64,000 nt of DNA from Pseudoalteromonas aurantia 208 (GTDB lineage Bacteria > Pseudomonadota > Gammaproteobacteria > Enterobacterales > Alteromonadaceae), in contig NZ_AQGV01000012.1 of assembly GCF_014858725.1 (NCBI RefSeq), positions 2,232,001-2,296,000 of the forward strand, read 5' to 3'. The translations under genes were made by a program, and so were the position numbers. Positions 44,760 to 55,740 of this stretch are shown here, in pieces. The notes below the pieces were generated by a model. It did no database searches. It worked only from the letters and a program-made list of their open reading frames with translations, and was not told the origin of the DNA. Each line of letters starts with the position of its first letter. Position 1 is the stretch's first letter.

Positions 44760-45530
44760 TTAACGAATAATACCGCGATCTGATGTATCTAGAAAATCGA
44801 TCATCTGTTGTACCGCTGGAAACTGCTTTGCATCTTCTTCAAGTGACAGTACTGCTTCTTCAAGGGTATAACCTTTGCGGTAAAAAGCTTTGTATGCACG
44901 ACGCACCGCCATCACTTCATCACTATCAAAACCCCGACGTTTCATACCTTCGGTATTAATAGCCGCAGGTTTTGCCGGCGTACCTGTTGTGGTTACGAAT
45001 GGAGGCACATCTTTGTTAACACCTGAGTACATACCGATAAATGCATGGGCGCCAATTTTACAAAATTGATGAACCCCAGTATTGCCCGCAAGAATAACCC
45101 AGTCACCGACATGAACATGTCCTGCCACACTAGCGCCATTAGCAAAGATAACATTACTGCCTATTACTGCATCATGCGCAACATGCGTATATGCCATAAA
45201 TAAGTTATTGCTACCAATTCGCGTAATACCTTGATCTTGAATTGTACCCCGATGGATTGTCGCACACTCACGGATCACATTATTGTCTCCAATAATGAGC
45301 TGTGTCGGCTCATCCTTATACTTTTTGTCTTGGCAAGCTTCACCTACTGACGCAAACTGGAAAATATGATTGCCTGAGCCAATGGTTGAAGGTCCCTTAA
45401 TAACAACATGCGACTCGATGATACAATTATCACCCAGTTCGACATCATGACCAACGTAACTATATGGACCAATGGTTACGTTGTTGCCTAATTTCGCACC
45501 CGATTCAATAATCGCAGTAGGATGGATCAC
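44760..45530 (-). CDS. lpxA: UDP-N-acetylglucosamine acyltransferase
   Basis: The first enzyme of lipid A synthesis, moving a 3-hydroxyacyl chain from ACP to UDP-GlcNAc. The open frame extends to 45572, inside fabZ. The family start is M-IHPTAIIE, so GTG 45530 (MIHPTAIIESGAKLG) is chosen; it sits two bases after the fabZ stop and gives 256 residues. Hexapeptide repeats of the left-handed beta-helix are plain (IGPYSYVGHDVELGDN), as is the catalytic His in YTHVAHDAVIG. Followed by a hairpin. Confidence 0.95.
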   Translation of the reverse strand: MIHPTAIIESGAKLGNNVTIGPYSYVGHDVELGDNCIIESHVVIKGPSTIGSGNHIFQFASVGEACQDKKYKDEPTQLIIGDNNVIRECATIHRGTIQDQGITRIGSNNLFMAYTHVAHDAVIGSNVIFANGASVAGHVHVGDWVILAGNTGVHQFCKIGAHAFIGMYSGVNKDVPPFVTTTGTPAKPAAINTEGMKRRGFDSDEVMAVRRAYKAFYRKGYTLEEAVLSLEEDAKQFPAVQQMIDFLDTSDRGIIR

Positions 45531-45532
45531 TA

Positions 45533-46009
45533 TTATAACTCTCTTCTCGCGCACATTAGCTCGGCACTGCATACTACTTTGCCGTCTACTTTTGCTTCAC
45601 CGTGAAACTTCCAAATGTTACGGCGCTCTTTTACAAAATCGATATGCAAATGCATGGTATCACCAGGTAATACTGGTTGCTTAAAACGTGCATTATCGAT
45701 CGCTGCAAATAAGTATAGTTCACTCTCGCTGCGATTTTCCACCGTTTTAAACCCGAGTAAACCAGTGGCTTGTGCCATTGCTTCTAAAATCATCACACCG
45801 GGGAAAATAGGTTGTCCAGGAAAATGACCAGTGAAAATAGGCTCGTTCACTGTTACATTTTTGATCGCATGTAGATATTCACCCGCTTTGTAGTCAATAA
45901 CTTTATCAACCAATAACATTGGGTAACGATGAGGTAATAGCTTTAAAATTTCTTGTGTATCAAAGCTGTTTAATTCGTTTGCCAAAGTAGCATCCTTTTT
46001 ATTCATCAA
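45533..46009 (-). CDS. fabZ: 3-hydroxyacyl-ACP dehydratase FabZ
   Basis: A 158-residue hot-dog enzyme that removes water from 3-hydroxyacyl-ACP in fatty acid synthesis. Active-site residues lie in [20 protein letters not shown] (catalytic His and Glu), after [13 protein letters not shown]. It overlaps the end of lpxD by 11 bases; a second ATG one codon later (46006) is equally possible. It competes with LpxA for the same acyl-ACP pool. Confidence 0.97.
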   Translation of the reverse strand: MMNKKDATLANELNSFDTQEILKLLPHRYPMLLVDKVIDYKAGEYLHAIKNVTVNEPIFTGHFPGQPIFPGVMILEAMAQATGLLGFKTVENRSESELYLFAAIDNARFKQPVLPGDTMHLHIDFVKERRNIWKFHGEAKVDGKVVCSAELMCARREL

Positions 46010-47039
46010 TGTTTTTTAAGTGCTCAGTCAGTGTTTCTAACGACTTTAAACGCTGCTTGAACTCTGATAAATTACGAAAATGGGCAATATTTCGACGCCA
46101 TTCTTTATTCGTTGAGTGCGGTATTCCAGATGAATAAACACCTGAATTAGTAATGGCTTTAGTAATCATTGTCATACCTGTAATGATAGCGCCATCGCAA
46201 ATATCAATATGTCCATTGATCCCAACCAAGCCCGCGATTTGACAATGCTTACCGATTGTCACGCTTCCTGCTACAACCGTTGCACCTGCAATAGCTGTCC
46301 CTTCTCCAATTTCAACGTTGTGTGCAATTTGAATTAAATTATCCAAAATAACATTGTCATGAATGATCGTATCATCTAATGCGCCACGGTCAATAACGGT
46401 ATTCGCGCCAACTTCTACGTTATTACCAATATTCACAGCGCCGACTTGAGGAATTTTTATCCACTTACCAGCCTCATTCGCGTAACCAAAACCGTCACTA
46501 CCGATTACACAGCCAGATTGAAATAAACAATTATCACCTATGGTAACATCATGATAAACCGTCACATTGGCCCACAATTTAGTGTTATCACCAATGACTG
46601 TATTTTGGCCGACAAAACATCCTGGACCAATTTGAACATTCTTGCCTATGACAGATCCGGCTTCAATCACTGCATTCGCACCGATACTCACATCTTGGCT
46701 TAAATTCACACTGCCATGAATAACGGCTGATGAATGGATATTTGATGCAGACGCAGGAGTAGTGTCCATCATTTGTGCCAAGTAAGCGTATGCAGTATAA
46801 GCATTTTTTACAACAATCTTATTGCCAGAAAAATACTCTGCATCATCTTCAGACACAATAACCGCACCAGCATTTGTGTCAGCCAGTTGGTTACGGTATT
46901 TCTTATTCGCTAAAAAAGCGATGTTTGTTGGGCCGGCTTTTTGTAATGTCGCGATTTTATCAATCTGATAATCACTATCACCGACTAGTGACGCACCTAA
47001 ATGCGTCGCTAGTTGACCCAAAGTAAACTGTTTGGTCAT
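45999..47039 (-). CDS. lpxD: UDP-3-O-acylglucosamine N-acyltransferase
   Basis: A 346-residue enzyme, third in lipid A synthesis. It has an N-terminal uridine-binding domain (about 1-100; [15 protein letters not shown]), a left-handed beta-helix of hexapeptide repeats (about 105-300), the catalytic His in [12 protein letters not shown], and a C-terminal helix ([17 protein letters not shown]). Its ATG shares one base with the skp stop (TAATG), implying coupled translation. Confidence 0.97.
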   Translation of the reverse strand: MTKQFTLGQLATHLGASLVGDSDYQIDKIATLQKAGPTNIAFLANKKYRNQLADTNAGAVIVSEDDAEYFSGNKIVVKNAYTAYAYLAQMMDTTPASASNIHSSAVIHGSVNLSQDVSIGANAVIEAGSVIGKNVQIGPGCFVGQNTVIGDNTKLWANVTVYHDVTIGDNCLFQSGCVIGSDGFGYANEAGKWIKIPQVGAVNIGNNVEVGANTVIDRGALDDTIIHDNVILDNLIQIAHNVEIGEGTAIAGATVVAGSVTIGKHCQIAGLVGINGHIDICDGAIITGMTMITKAITNSGVYSSGIPHSTNKEWRRNIAHFRNLSEFKQRLKSLETLTEHLKNIDE

Positions 47040-47557
47040 TATTTTTTGCTTACCGCATCAACAATTTTGCTAGAAAGGTCTGTTACTTTATCAGGATTAA
47101 AGTAGATAGTGGTATCTTTTACTCTTACTTCGTCAAACTTTCCTTTTTTGGCAACGCTTTGAATCGTTTTGATGATAACGTCTTGTACTTTAGCAAGCTC
47201 TTCGCTTTGACGCGTTTTAATCTCTTGCTCTAATGGACGACCTTTTTCAGTCAATACTTTTTGCATGCCTTGAATCTTGTCACGCAGTGTTGCCTTTTGC
47301 TCGTCACTCATCGTGGCACTTTCACGCTTAAACTTTTCGGCTTCAAAACGAATATCACCTTGAATTTTCTCAAGTTCTTGACGGCGCTCTGCAAACTCTG
47401 TGAGTAACTGCTGCTCTATTTTAGCCATCTGTGGGATCTGCTTATAGACTTGTTGCATATCAACAATACCTACTTTATGTGCTAATGCACTCGCAGACGT
47501 ACCCATCATTAGTGTGGCCATTAAAGCCATTGCTGTCGTTTTAAATAGTTTGTTCAC
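47039..47557 (-). CDS. skp: Periplasmic chaperone Skp (OmpH)
   Basis: A 172-residue protein with a signal peptide (ending near SALA-HKVG). The mature part has the KVGIVDMQQVYKQIPQM beta-strand core and long alpha-helical tentacles rich in Glu, Lys and Arg (RRQELEKIQGDIRFEAEKF). As a trimer it holds unfolded outer-membrane proteins for the Bam complex. The start is GTG 47557 behind AAGGAG. It lies 11 bases after bamA. Confidence 0.95.
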   Translation of the reverse strand: MNKLFKTTAMALMATLMMGTSASALAHKVGIVDMQQVYKQIPQMAKIEQQLLTEFAERRQELEKIQGDIRFEAEKFKRESATMSDEQKATLRDKIQGMQKVLTEKGRPLEQEIKTRQSEELAKVQDVIIKTIQSVAKKGKFDEVRVKDTTIYFNPDKVTDLSSKIVDAVSKK

Positions 47558-47568
47558 AAATTTACTCC

Positions 47569-50040
47569 TTAGAATGTATTACTGATATTAAAGCTGATTG
47601 TTTTCGTTTCATCGTCTTCTTCTTTTCTTAACGGATGAGCAAAACTAATCAACATTGGCCCCATTGGTGAAATCCATTGAATAGATAAACCCGCTGAAAC
47701 CCTAAATCTTGTTGGGTCTGAATAATCAGACAATTTTTTATATTGATCTTCTGGCAAATGTAGGTATCTATCTACATCAAATTCTGTATCCCAAACATTC
47801 GCAGCATCAATAAATAAGCTCGTTCTTACTGAGTTGGTGTTATCTTCATCTAAGAACGGTGTTGGTACTATCAATTCCGCGCCTGCAATTGCTTTTGCAT
47901 TACCACCGATACGGCCACCAAATTGAAGTCTATCAAATTCAGGGTTTCCGCCAATACTGCCCGTCGATGTACCATCTGGTAATATCGAGCCAGGGATCGA
48001 TGTTGGAATGCGTTGAATCGCTTGCGGTAAAATTGTATTTCTATCAAATCCACGCAACTCCATTTCTGTTATGCGAAAGAATTCTTGGAAAGGTAGAATC
48101 TGTTCAAAGCCATTCGTTTCGCCATAACCGTTACCGTAACCAAGGGCCGCTCTCGCTGAAAATACCCAGCGATGATCGTTACTTATTGGCCAATAGAAAC
48201 GTGAATCATAATTCAATTTAAAATAATTCAGATCTGAATTCGGTGTTGTTGCTGTCAACTTCAACGTTTGACGTGAACCATCGGTAGGGAACATACCACG
48301 GTTAACTGTCACTCGAGACCAACCTAAACTCAGCTCGTACTTAGTGAAGTCAAAATCAGCTTCAGGGTTTTCGGGATCAAGGAAACTCAAACGTAAAATA
48401 CGTGTTTGCTCATAATCAGCAATATCTGATAATGACTCTTCAATCCAACGGCCACCAAAGTTAATTCTATTTACTGCGTCAATAGGGAAACCAAAGCTCG
48501 TACCTAAACCATAACTACGTGACTTGTACTCAACTAAACTGAATTTACTCGCATCGTAATTACTAAAGAAAATACTACTGCCTTGAGATACACCATCTGG
48601 GGTAAAATACGGGTTTGTATACGACACACTATATCGGTCAGAACCTTTTGCTGTACTCACATTAAAAGCAACTTGGTTACCCGTACCTAAAAAGTTGGAT
48701 TCACTGACACCGACATTAAATTGCATTCCTGCATATGAGCCATATGCAACACCGGCCTGAAAACTACCTGCAGGTTGCTCTTTTACATCAAAGTCTACGT
48801 CAACTTGGTCGTCAATTCCTGTAATTGGTTTAACTTCAAATTCAACACTTTCCATATAAGGTAAGCGCTGTATTTGTAACTTAGAACGTTCAAGACTTTG
48901 ATTGGACAACCATGCTCCTTCAAGTTGCGTCATTTCTCGACGTACCACTTCATCAGCGGTCACCTGGTTACCATTGACCATGATACGGCGAACATATACA
49001 CGTTTACCGGGATTAACCGATAAAGTGAGTTTCACTTCTTTATTCTCATCATCAACTTCTGGAATGGTACGAACTTCAGCATTGGCATAACCAAACCGTG
49101 CTAGATAGCTTTTAATAAACTCTTCAGATGAGGTAACGATTGAACCATTATAAAGCTCACCAGCGCGTAATGGGATCACACTTTTAATCAGCTCTTCTCT
49201 TCCCAATAAATCACCGATGAAGTCAAAACTTTTAACTGAATACTTTTCACCCTCAGTCAAATTAGCCGTAACATAGACTGACTCACGCTCTGGACTTACC
49301 GATACTTGTGTTGAGTCAATATTAAAACGAAAATACCCTCGGTCTAAATAATAGCTACGGATTTTTTCTAAATCGCCTTCAATCGTTTGCTTTTGATAGC
49401 GGTCATTCGACATGAATTTCCACCAAGGTAAATCTTGTTGAGAATCGGCAAGCTTTAACAACTCTTCATCAGAAAATAACTCATTACCTACCAGATTGAT
49501 TTGTCGAACAGAGGCTGCATCACCTTCGTCAAATTCAAGCATTAATCGCACACGGTTTCGAGGTAAATCAACAATGTTGACTTCAAGTTTCGCATTGTAT
49601 TTACCAATACTATGAAAGAACTCGATAAGCCCTTTTTCAATATTGTCTAATACTGTTTTATCTAAAGGCTCACCCGCTCGAATATCCTGACCTTCTAGGC
49701 TTTCATTTAACTGCTCGTCTTTGATGTCTTTGTTTCCATCAAACTCAATTGAAGCAATCGTGGGTCTTTCACGAACTTTGAAAATAACCTGGTTACCATC
49801 ACGTAATGCAGCGATGTCATCAAAGTGACCCGACTTATAGAGCGCTTTTATGGTACGTGAAATCGTGTAGTCATCTACAGAATCACCAACATTAATTGGA
49901 ATATGCGTAAGTGCTGCTCCCAAAGCTACGCGCTGTAGCCCTTCAACCTTTAAGTCTTCTACGATAAAGGTATTTTGCCCAAGTGCGGCAAAACTTGCGC
50001 CCAGTAAACTGGTAACTGCGAGATGTTTTTTTATAGGCAT
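47569..50040 (-). CDS. bamA: Outer membrane protein assembly factor BamA
   Basis: Frame open from 50076; ATG 50040 gives a proper signal peptide (MPIKKHLAVTSLLGASFAAL) with an AAAGGAT site, so 823 residues. Five POTRA domains (about 25-425; FIVEDLKVEGLQRVALGAAL begins the first) are followed by a 16-strand Omp85 barrel ending in ISNTF with the terminal Phe. A VRGF-like loop reads ELRGFDRNTI. It inserts beta-barrel proteins into the outer membrane. The gene follows rseP and precedes skp, the common arrangement. Confidence 0.97.
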   Translation of the reverse strand: MPIKKHLAVTSLLGASFAALGQNTFIVEDLKVEGLQRVALGAALTHIPINVGDSVDDYTISRTIKALYKSGHFDDIAALRDGNQVIFKVRERPTIASIEFDGNKDIKDEQLNESLEGQDIRAGEPLDKTVLDNIEKGLIEFFHSIGKYNAKLEVNIVDLPRNRVRLMLEFDEGDAASVRQINLVGNELFSDEELLKLADSQQDLPWWKFMSNDRYQKQTIEGDLEKIRSYYLDRGYFRFNIDSTQVSVSPERESVYVTANLTEGEKYSVKSFDFIGDLLGREELIKSVIPLRAGELYNGSIVTSSEEFIKSYLARFGYANAEVRTIPEVDDENKEVKLTLSVNPGKRVYVRRIMVNGNQVTADEVVRREMTQLEGAWLSNQSLERSKLQIQRLPYMESVEFEVKPITGIDDQVDVDFDVKEQPAGSFQAGVAYGSYAGMQFNVGVSESNFLGTGNQVAFNVSTAKGSDRYSVSYTNPYFTPDGVSQGSSIFFSNYDASKFSLVEYKSRSYGLGTSFGFPIDAVNRINFGGRWIEESLSDIADYEQTRILRLSFLDPENPEADFDFTKYELSLGWSRVTVNRGMFPTDGSRQTLKLTATTPNSDLNYFKLNYDSRFYWPISNDHRWVFSARAALGYGNGYGETNGFEQILPFQEFFRITEMELRGFDRNTILPQAIQRIPTSIPGSILPDGTSTGSIGGNPEFDRLQFGGRIGGNAKAIAGAELIVPTPFLDEDNTNSVRTSLFIDAANVWDTEFDVDRYLHLPEDQYKKLSDYSDPTRFRVSAGLSIQWISPMGPMLISFAHPLRKEEDDETKTISFNISNTF

Positions 50041-50111
50041 TTTATTATCTTTATCCTTTACAACAATTAGCGTCATAACGCTGTGACGGGTGTTGTATAC
50101 ACCAATTCGAG

Positions 50112-51464
50112 CTACAGTCTCGATACATCATTTAATAAAGCAAAACATGTTAGAGCGATTAATAACAAGGCACCAACCTTAAACCCTAACTCTTGTGTCT
50201 TTTCAGAGACTGGTTTTTTACGGATTAGTTCAATTATGTAATACATTAAGTGCCCACCATCCAAGACTGGTAGAGGTAATAAGTTAAAAACACCTAAATT
50301 AACACTAATCAAAGCTAAAAAGCTCAAAAAGGCAACTATGCCATAGCTCACGCTATTTCCAGCGCCAACGGCAATTCCGACAGGCCCGCTTAAGTTTTTT
50401 ACTGATACTTGACCTGTGATTAAGTTGCCAATCATATCAAAACTCAGACTGATAAGCTCATACGTCTTTTTTATGCCCAGCACCATACTATCCAAAGGAC
50501 CGTACTGTCTAGTTTCAATATATCCGTTAGGCCACTTTTCTAACTGAGGCACAACTCCTAAGTACCCGATAGAGCGTCCATCGCTCATCTGTTTCGCTTC
50601 AGGAATAACCGTAAGCAATTGCACATTACTTGCTCGACGAATAGAAAAACGCAAAGGTTGTTTGGCCGAGACTTTTATTTTATCAACTAAGGACTGCCAA
50701 TCAACGACGTCAATTTCATTAATCGATACAATCGTATCACCCACTTTAAGACCTGCTTTATCCGCTGCCGAACCAGTTTGAATATGGCCTAAAGTTAATG
50801 TTAATGCAGGTCTAAAAGGCTCAATACCAATAGACTGAAGTGGAGCTTCGTCTTGTTTATCAAGCTTCCAGCCATTAAGCGCAATCGTTCGTAACTGAAT
50901 TTTATTCTCTGCGTCTTGTACTTTAACCTGTACTTCTTGTTCACCTAAATGACTCATTAAGCCAAAAGTAACCTCTTGCCATGAAGAGACTGCCTTATCA
51001 CCCAACTGCAAAATATGGTCGCCAGGTAGAAAGTTTGCCGTTGCTGCCCGACTATGTTCTGCAACCCCGCCAACAACCGGTTTTACATTCTGCACCCCAA
51101 TCATATACATCACGGCAAGCGCAAAAATAGCGAATAAAAAGTTTGCAATGGGGCCTGCTGAAACGATGGCTATCTTAGATAAAACAGGCTTACTATCGAA
51201 AGCCAAATGCTGCTTATCAGCAGGTACAGTATCAACTCGTGCATCAAGCATTTTGACGTAACCGCCAAGCGGTATCAAAGCAATAACATACTCAGTACCT
51301 AACTTGTCATGCCATTTGAATAATGGTTTTCCAAAGCCAATTGAAAAGCGCAAAACCTCCACACCGGCTTTGCGTGCAACCCAAAAATGACCATACTCAT
51401 GCACGGTTACTAAAATACCCAATGCTAAAATAAATGAGCCTAAGTTCCAGAAAAATTCAAACAT
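50112..51464 (-). CDS. rseP: RIP metalloprotease RseP (site-2 protease)
   Basis: A 450-residue inner-membrane zinc protease that cuts RseA in the sigma-E response after DegS. The HEYGH zinc motif is in LVTVHEYGHFWVARKAGVEV near the N-terminus, the second site LPVLDGGHL near residue 400. Two PDZ domains lie between (about 120-300; GSAADKAGLKVGDTIVSINE). It starts 2 bases after dxr ends. Confidence 0.96.
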   Translation of the reverse strand: MFEFFWNLGSFILALGILVTVHEYGHFWVARKAGVEVLRFSIGFGKPLFKWHDKLGTEYVIALIPLGGYVKMLDARVDTVPADKQHLAFDSKPVLSKIAIVSAGPIANFLFAIFALAVMYMIGVQNVKPVVGGVAEHSRAATANFLPGDHILQLGDKAVSSWQEVTFGLMSHLGEQEVQVKVQDAENKIQLRTIALNGWKLDKQDEAPLQSIGIEPFRPALTLTLGHIQTGSAADKAGLKVGDTIVSINEIDVVDWQSLVDKIKVSAKQPLRFSIRRASNVQLLTVIPEAKQMSDGRSIGYLGVVPQLEKWPNGYIETRQYGPLDSMVLGIKKTYELISLSFDMIGNLITGQVSVKNLSGPVGIAVGAGNSVSYGIVAFLSFLALISVNLGVFNLLPLPVLDGGHLMYYIIELIRKKPVSEKTQELGFKVGALLLIALTCFALLNDVSRL

Positions 51465-51466
51465 AA

Positions 51467-52660
51467 TTATCTCAATTCACTAATACATTGTTTTGCCAGT
51501 AACCTAGCTTGAGCATCCTGAGCCATAATTTCCTGTACCGAATTTAATGAGGTTAATGTCGATTTAGCAAGCACCTCAGCATTTACTCTATAGATATCAC
51601 AAAAGCCGATCTGCTGAGCCAAAAACGCAGCGACAGCAATTTCATTTGCAGCATTAATCGTTGTCGTTGCGGCCTGCCCGGACTTACACGCATCCATTGC
51701 CAATGCCAAGTTTGGATAGCGCTCAAAATCTGGTTTTGTGAAGGTAAAGTTTGCTATGCTAGAAAAATCAAGAGGCTGTACACCTGCATCAATCCGTTCT
51801 GGATAAGCCAAACCGTAAGCTATGGGGGTTCTCATATCAGGTTGGCCCATCTGAGCGATGACAGAGCCATCTTTATATTGCACCATAGAATGGATCATAC
51901 TTTGCGGATGAATGACCACTTCGATATCTTCAGCTGTACAATTAAAAAGCCACTTGGCTTCAATAAACTCAAGTCCTTTATTCATCATTGTTGCTGAATC
52001 TACTGAGATTTTTTGGCCCATAGACCAGTTTGGATGTGCAACAGCTTCACTCACTGTCACACTCGGGAGTGTGGCTAAGTCTCGCGTCAAAAACGGACCA
52101 CCTGACCCAGTTAGCAAAATTTTACTGATCCCTTGATGGTGTATACCTAAATCAGTATTGCGTTGAAACGCCTGTGGCAAACATTGATAAATTGCATTGT
52201 GCTCACTATCTATAGGCAATAAAGTGGCACCGTGTCGTGCTACTTTGTCCATAAATAACTGGCCAGACATCACTAGCGACTCTTTATTTGCTAACAACAC
52301 CTTTTTACCAGCTTCAACGGCTGCAAGCGTCGGTAACAACCCAGCTGCACCAACAATTGCTGACATAACTGTATTTACATTGTTATGGGCAGCCACATCA
52401 CACATAGCTTGAGTGCCGCTCAAAACTTTAACCGAGGTATGTTTTAAAGCATCTTTAAGCTGCTTAGCCGCTCTTTCACAGTGCATCACTGCATACTGGG
52501 GATGGTGTGTAACACACAATGACGTCATTTTAGCCACATTTGTACCTGCGGCTAATGCAAAAATCGTATACTCATCTTTATTTCTTTCAATAACATCAAT
52601 TGTAGAAAGTCCGATCGAGCCTGTCGCTCCCAGTATTACAACATTGTTTTTCATACTCAT
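51467..52660 (-). CDS. dxr: 1-deoxy-D-xylulose 5-phosphate reductoisomerase
   Basis: The second, committed enzyme of the MEP isoprenoid pathway. The open frame reaches 52684, but ATG 52660 overlaps the cdsA stop as ATGA and begins MSMKNNVVILGATGSIG, giving 398 residues like E. coli Dxr. NADPH-binding GATGSIGLSTIDVI, the metal-binding IDSEHNAIYQCL and the SWSMGQKISVDSATMMNKGLE-type loop (here NWSMGQKISVDSATMMNK) are present. Confidence 0.97.
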   Translation of the reverse strand: MSMKNNVVILGATGSIGLSTIDVIERNKDEYTIFALAAGTNVAKMTSLCVTHHPQYAVMHCERAAKQLKDALKHTSVKVLSGTQAMCDVAAHNNVNTVMSAIVGAAGLLPTLAAVEAGKKVLLANKESLVMSGQLFMDKVARHGATLLPIDSEHNAIYQCLPQAFQRNTDLGIHHQGISKILLTGSGGPFLTRDLATLPSVTVSEAVAHPNWSMGQKISVDSATMMNKGLEFIEAKWLFNCTAEDIEVVIHPQSMIHSMVQYKDGSVIAQMGQPDMRTPIAYGLAYPERIDAGVQPLDFSSIANFTFTKPDFERYPNLALAMDACKSGQAATTTINAANEIAVAAFLAQQIGFCDIYRVNAEVLAKSTLTSLNSVQEIMAQDAQARLLAKQCISELR

Positions 52661-53523
52661 AGAGTAACAATCCAAGCGTAACATAAAGCGAAGATGGGCG
52701 CTGCCGCAGTCAAACTATCTATTCGGTCGAGTATGCCACCATGCCCAGGTAAAATAGATCCTGAATCTTTTAAACCAGCTTCGCGCTTAAACATGCTCTC
52801 GAGCAAATCTCCAATCGCAGAAAATAGCGCGACACCGATTGTGAGCCCTGAATATAATAGCCATTGGTGTGATTCAACTTCTGCAAAATAACAAAAAAGC
52901 AAAACAAATATCACAGAAGTTACAACCCCGCCAAGCAAACCTTCAATGGTTTTATTGGGGCTCACTTTGGGCATTAATTTGCGCTTACCGAAGTTTTTAC
53001 CCGCAAAGTATGCACCGATATCCGCACTCCATACAATACCGAGTACCACCATTATGAGAGTTGACCCATATTGTTGAGACTGTTCATACTCTGCACTGCG
53101 CATCACATTAAGCGCTAACCAAAGCGGAATGAGCGTTAATATGCCTGCAATGGCACGCATAATTATGCCCTCATTCCACGCTCTGCTCATTGAAGGGTAC
53201 TTAAAAACCAAAAACGTTGCGACCAGCCACCAGGCAAAAGCCAGGGTAAATATATAATTTGCATCGGCAACTAACTTACCCTGTTGCCATAAGGACTCTA
53301 TCGGCCAATGGGTATGCAATATGGAAATGATGATGCCCATCAATGCAACAACTGACAGACGCTGACGCACTCTCCCGAGCCCCATAAAAGCAGACCACTC
53401 CCAAGCACCTAGCAGTACGATAGCTGCTGCGATAAAACTAAATAAAGCTAATGGTGTATAAAAAACCAAAAGCAAAGCCAGCGGCGCTAGAACCACTGAA
53501 GTTATAATACGTTGTTTAAGCAA
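52657..53523 (-). CDS. cdsA: Phosphatidate cytidylyltransferase
   Basis: A 288-residue integral membrane enzyme with about eight helices that makes CDP-diacylglycerol from phosphatidate and CTP. The signature is at the C-terminal side: SDIGAYFAGKNFGKRKLMP, KVSPNKTIEGLLGG and DSGSILPGHGGILDRIDS. It lies 11 bases after uppS and overlaps dxr by four bases. Confidence 0.96.
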   Translation of the reverse strand: MLKQRIITSVVLAPLALLLVFYTPLALFSFIAAAIVLLGAWEWSAFMGLGRVRQRLSVVALMGIIISILHTHWPIESLWQQGKLVADANYIFTLAFAWWLVATFLVFKYPSMSRAWNEGIIMRAIAGILTLIPLWLALNVMRSAEYEQSQQYGSTLIMVVLGIVWSADIGAYFAGKNFGKRKLMPKVSPNKTIEGLLGGVVTSVIFVLLFCYFAEVESHQWLLYSGLTIGVALFSAIGDLLESMFKREAGLKDSGSILPGHGGILDRIDSLTAAAPIFALCYAWIVTL

Positions 53524-53534
53524 ATTAATTACCT

Positions 53535-54308
53535 TTAACTTGTTACTTTTGACACTGCGAGTAATTCTTTTATTTGATCGCCTGTGCAGCCAAAGCGTCG
53601 CTCTCTAGATACATAACATGCAATGGCCTCTGCAAACGCCTCTTCATTAAAGTCAGGCCAAAGTGTATCTGTGAAATAAAGTTCAGCATACGCTGCTTGC
53701 CAAAGCAAAAAATTACTAATACGACAATCACCACCAGTTCGTATTAATAAGTCTAATTCACTTTGATGTGCCATAGAAAGATGGTTAGTTATTGCTTCTT
53801 CCGTGATATCACTTGGCTGAATTTTTCCTTCACTAGCCTCAATAGCAAGTTTTTGTGCCGCTTGGGTAATATCCCAACGACCACCATAATTTGCAGCAAT
53901 ATTTAGCTGCAGGCCGGTATTATTCTCAGTTAACGCATGTGCTACTGCAACTCGTTCTTGTAACGAGTTCGGAAAACGAGAAATTTCACCAATAACATTC
54001 AATTTAACATTATTTTTATGAAGCTTTTTTACTTCTTTAGTTAACACAAATAGAAATAATTCCATCAGTGTACTGACTTCATCTTCTGGCCGACGCCAGT
54101 TCTCGCTACTAAATGCGAATAAAGTGAGAGACTCAATGTTAAGTTTCGAACAAAACTGTACTGCCGTACGAACCGCATCAACGCCCTTTTTATGGCCATA
54201 TGTACGTGGGCGATTGCGAGATTGCGCCCATCGTCCGTTACCATCCATAATAATAGCGACGTGTTTTGGCAAAGATTGCTGCGAAATTGTGTCAGCGCTT
54301 AAACTCAT
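53535..54308 (-). CDS. uppS: Undecaprenyl diphosphate synthase (cis-prenyltransferase)
   Basis: A 257-residue cytoplasmic enzyme that extends farnesyl diphosphate with eight isopentenyl units to make the carrier lipid for peptidoglycan and O-antigen. Seen: [20 protein letters not shown] with the catalytic Asp, [22 protein letters not shown] and [21 protein letters not shown] terminator separates it from frr. Confidence 0.97.
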   Translation of the reverse strand: MSLSADTISQQSLPKHVAIIMDGNGRWAQSRNRPRTYGHKKGVDAVRTAVQFCSKLNIESLTLFAFSSENWRRPEDEVSTLMELFLFVLTKEVKKLHKNNVKLNVIGEISRFPNSLQERVAVAHALTENNTGLQLNIAANYGGRWDITQAAQKLAIEASEGKIQPSDITEEAITNHLSMAHQSELDLLIRTGGDCRISNFLLWQAAYAELYFTDTLWPDFNEEAFAEAIACYVSRERRFGCTGDQIKELLAVSKVTS

Positions 54309-54324
54309 AAATCCCGATTTCTAT

Positions 54325-54361
54325 AAAAAAAAACGCCGCCTAGTATACCCTAGACAGCGTT
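54325..54361 (-). terminator. Terminator between frr and uppS
   Basis: Minus strand: AACGCTGTCTAG, 6-base loop, CTAGGCGGCGTT (one mismatch pair) and nine T. It lies 24 bases after frr ends and 17 bases before uppS begins, so uppS may have its own promoter inside or before this region. Confidence 0.85.
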
Positions 54362-54385
54362 GCAAAACTAATAATTTCGAACTGC

Positions 54386-54943
54386 TTAGATTTCCATCAA
54401 CTCAGCTTCTTTTGCGCTCAATTGTGTATCCATTTCCTTAACAAACTTGTCTGTCAACTTCTGAACTTCATCTTCAGCTTGACGTGCTTCATCTTCAGAA
54501 ATGTCTTTATCTTTTAATAAAGACTTAATATCGCCATTGGCATCACGGCGAATATTACGGATAGCAACACGACCGCCTTCTACTTCACCACGTACTATTT
54601 TGATTAAGTCTTTACGGCGCTCTTCAGTTAGCGGAGGTAATGGTACGCGAATAATCGTGCCTGCAGACATAGGGTTTAAGCCCAAATCAGATGACATAAT
54701 TGCTTTTTCAACAGCCTGAGCCAAAGACTTATCAAATACACTAATCGTCAATGTACGAGAGTCTTCTGTTGAGACGTTTGCAACTTGGTTTAGTGGTGTA
54801 TCTGCACCGTAATATGAAACCATGATGCCGTCTAGCAATGCAGGGTGTGCACGGCCTGTACGAATTTTAGAAAGTTGGCTAGCTAGGGCTGCCACACTTT
54901 TTTGCATGCGCTCTTGCGCGTCTTTTTTAATATCGTTAATCAC
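54386..54943 (-). CDS. frr: Ribosome recycling factor
   Basis: A 185-residue protein, the standard length, that with EF-G splits post-termination ribosomes. Seen: [40 protein letters not shown] and [20 protein letters not shown]. The two-domain helical bundle pattern is complete. It follows pyrH by 23 bases. Confidence 0.97.
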   Translation of the reverse strand: MINDIKKDAQERMQKSVAALASQLSKIRTGRAHPALLDGIMVSYYGADTPLNQVANVSTEDSRTLTISVFDKSLAQAVEKAIMSSDLGLNPMSAGTIIRVPLPPLTEERRKDLIKIVRGEVEGGRVAIRNIRRDANGDIKSLLKDKDISEDEARQAEDEVQKLTDKFVKEMDTQLSAKEAELMEI

Positions 54944-54966
54944 AATTCAATCCTAGTCTTGTTTGA

Positions 54967-55704
54967 TTATTCAGAAGGTGCTGAAGAGATAAGAGTGCCC
55001 TCTTCTTCGCCCATAATGACACGTTTTAACGCGCCAGGTTTATTCATGTTAAATACGCTTAAAGGCATATTATGGTCACGTGCTAGCGTAAATGCCGCTA
55101 AGTCCATCACCTTTAATTCTTGATCAATGATCTCATTGTACGTCAAATGACGATACAAGGTTGCATCTGGGTTCTTAACTGGGTCATCACTAAATACGCC
55201 ATCAACTTTTGTCGCTTTAATCACAGTATCGGCTTCAATTTCAATACCTCGTAGACATGCAGCTGAATCAGTTGTGAAAAATGGATTACCCGTACCCGCT
55301 GAGAAAATAACAACTCGGCCAGACTTTAACAAGCTAATTGCTTCAGCCCAGTTGTACGCGTCACATACGCCGTTCAGTGGAATTGCCGACATTAAACGAC
55401 AGTTTACAAACGCACGGTGCAGTGCATCACGCATAGCCAAACCGTTCATCACGGTTGCAAGCATACCCATGTGGTCGCCTACTACGCGGTTCATACCCGC
55501 TTCGGCTAATGAACCACCTCGTAAGAAGTTACCGCCCCCGATAACCAAACCCACTTCTACGTCGAGCTCTACTAATTCTTTTATTTCTTGTGCCATACGA
55601 TCCAATACTTTTGGATCAATGCCAAAGCCTTCATCTCCCATTAAAGCTTCACCGCTTAGTTTGAGAAGAACGCGTCTAAAAACAGGTTTTCGATTGATAG
55701 TCAT
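54967..55704 (-). CDS. pyrH: UMP kinase
   Basis: A 245-residue enzyme that phosphorylates UMP with ATP. The open frame goes back to 55761 but begins inside a hairpin; ATG 55704 ([20 protein letters not shown]) is the family start. Seen: [36 protein letters not shown] and [21 protein letters not shown] terminator-like hairpin lies upstream, so expression is probably reduced or separately promoted relative to tsf. Confidence 0.97.
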   Translation of the reverse strand: MTINRKPVFRRVLLKLSGEALMGDEGFGIDPKVLDRMAQEIKELVELDVEVGLVIGGGNFLRGGSLAEAGMNRVVGDHMGMLATVMNGLAMRDALHRAFVNCRLMSAIPLNGVCDAYNWAEAISLLKSGRVVIFSAGTGNPFFTTDSAACLRGIEIEADTVIKATKVDGVFSDDPVKNPDATLYRHLTYNEIIDQELKVMDLAAFTLARDHNMPLSVFNMNKPGALKRVIMGEEEGTLISSAPSE

Positions 55705-55740
55705 AGTTTCCGGGCCATTTGTAAAAGTGAGATAAAAAAT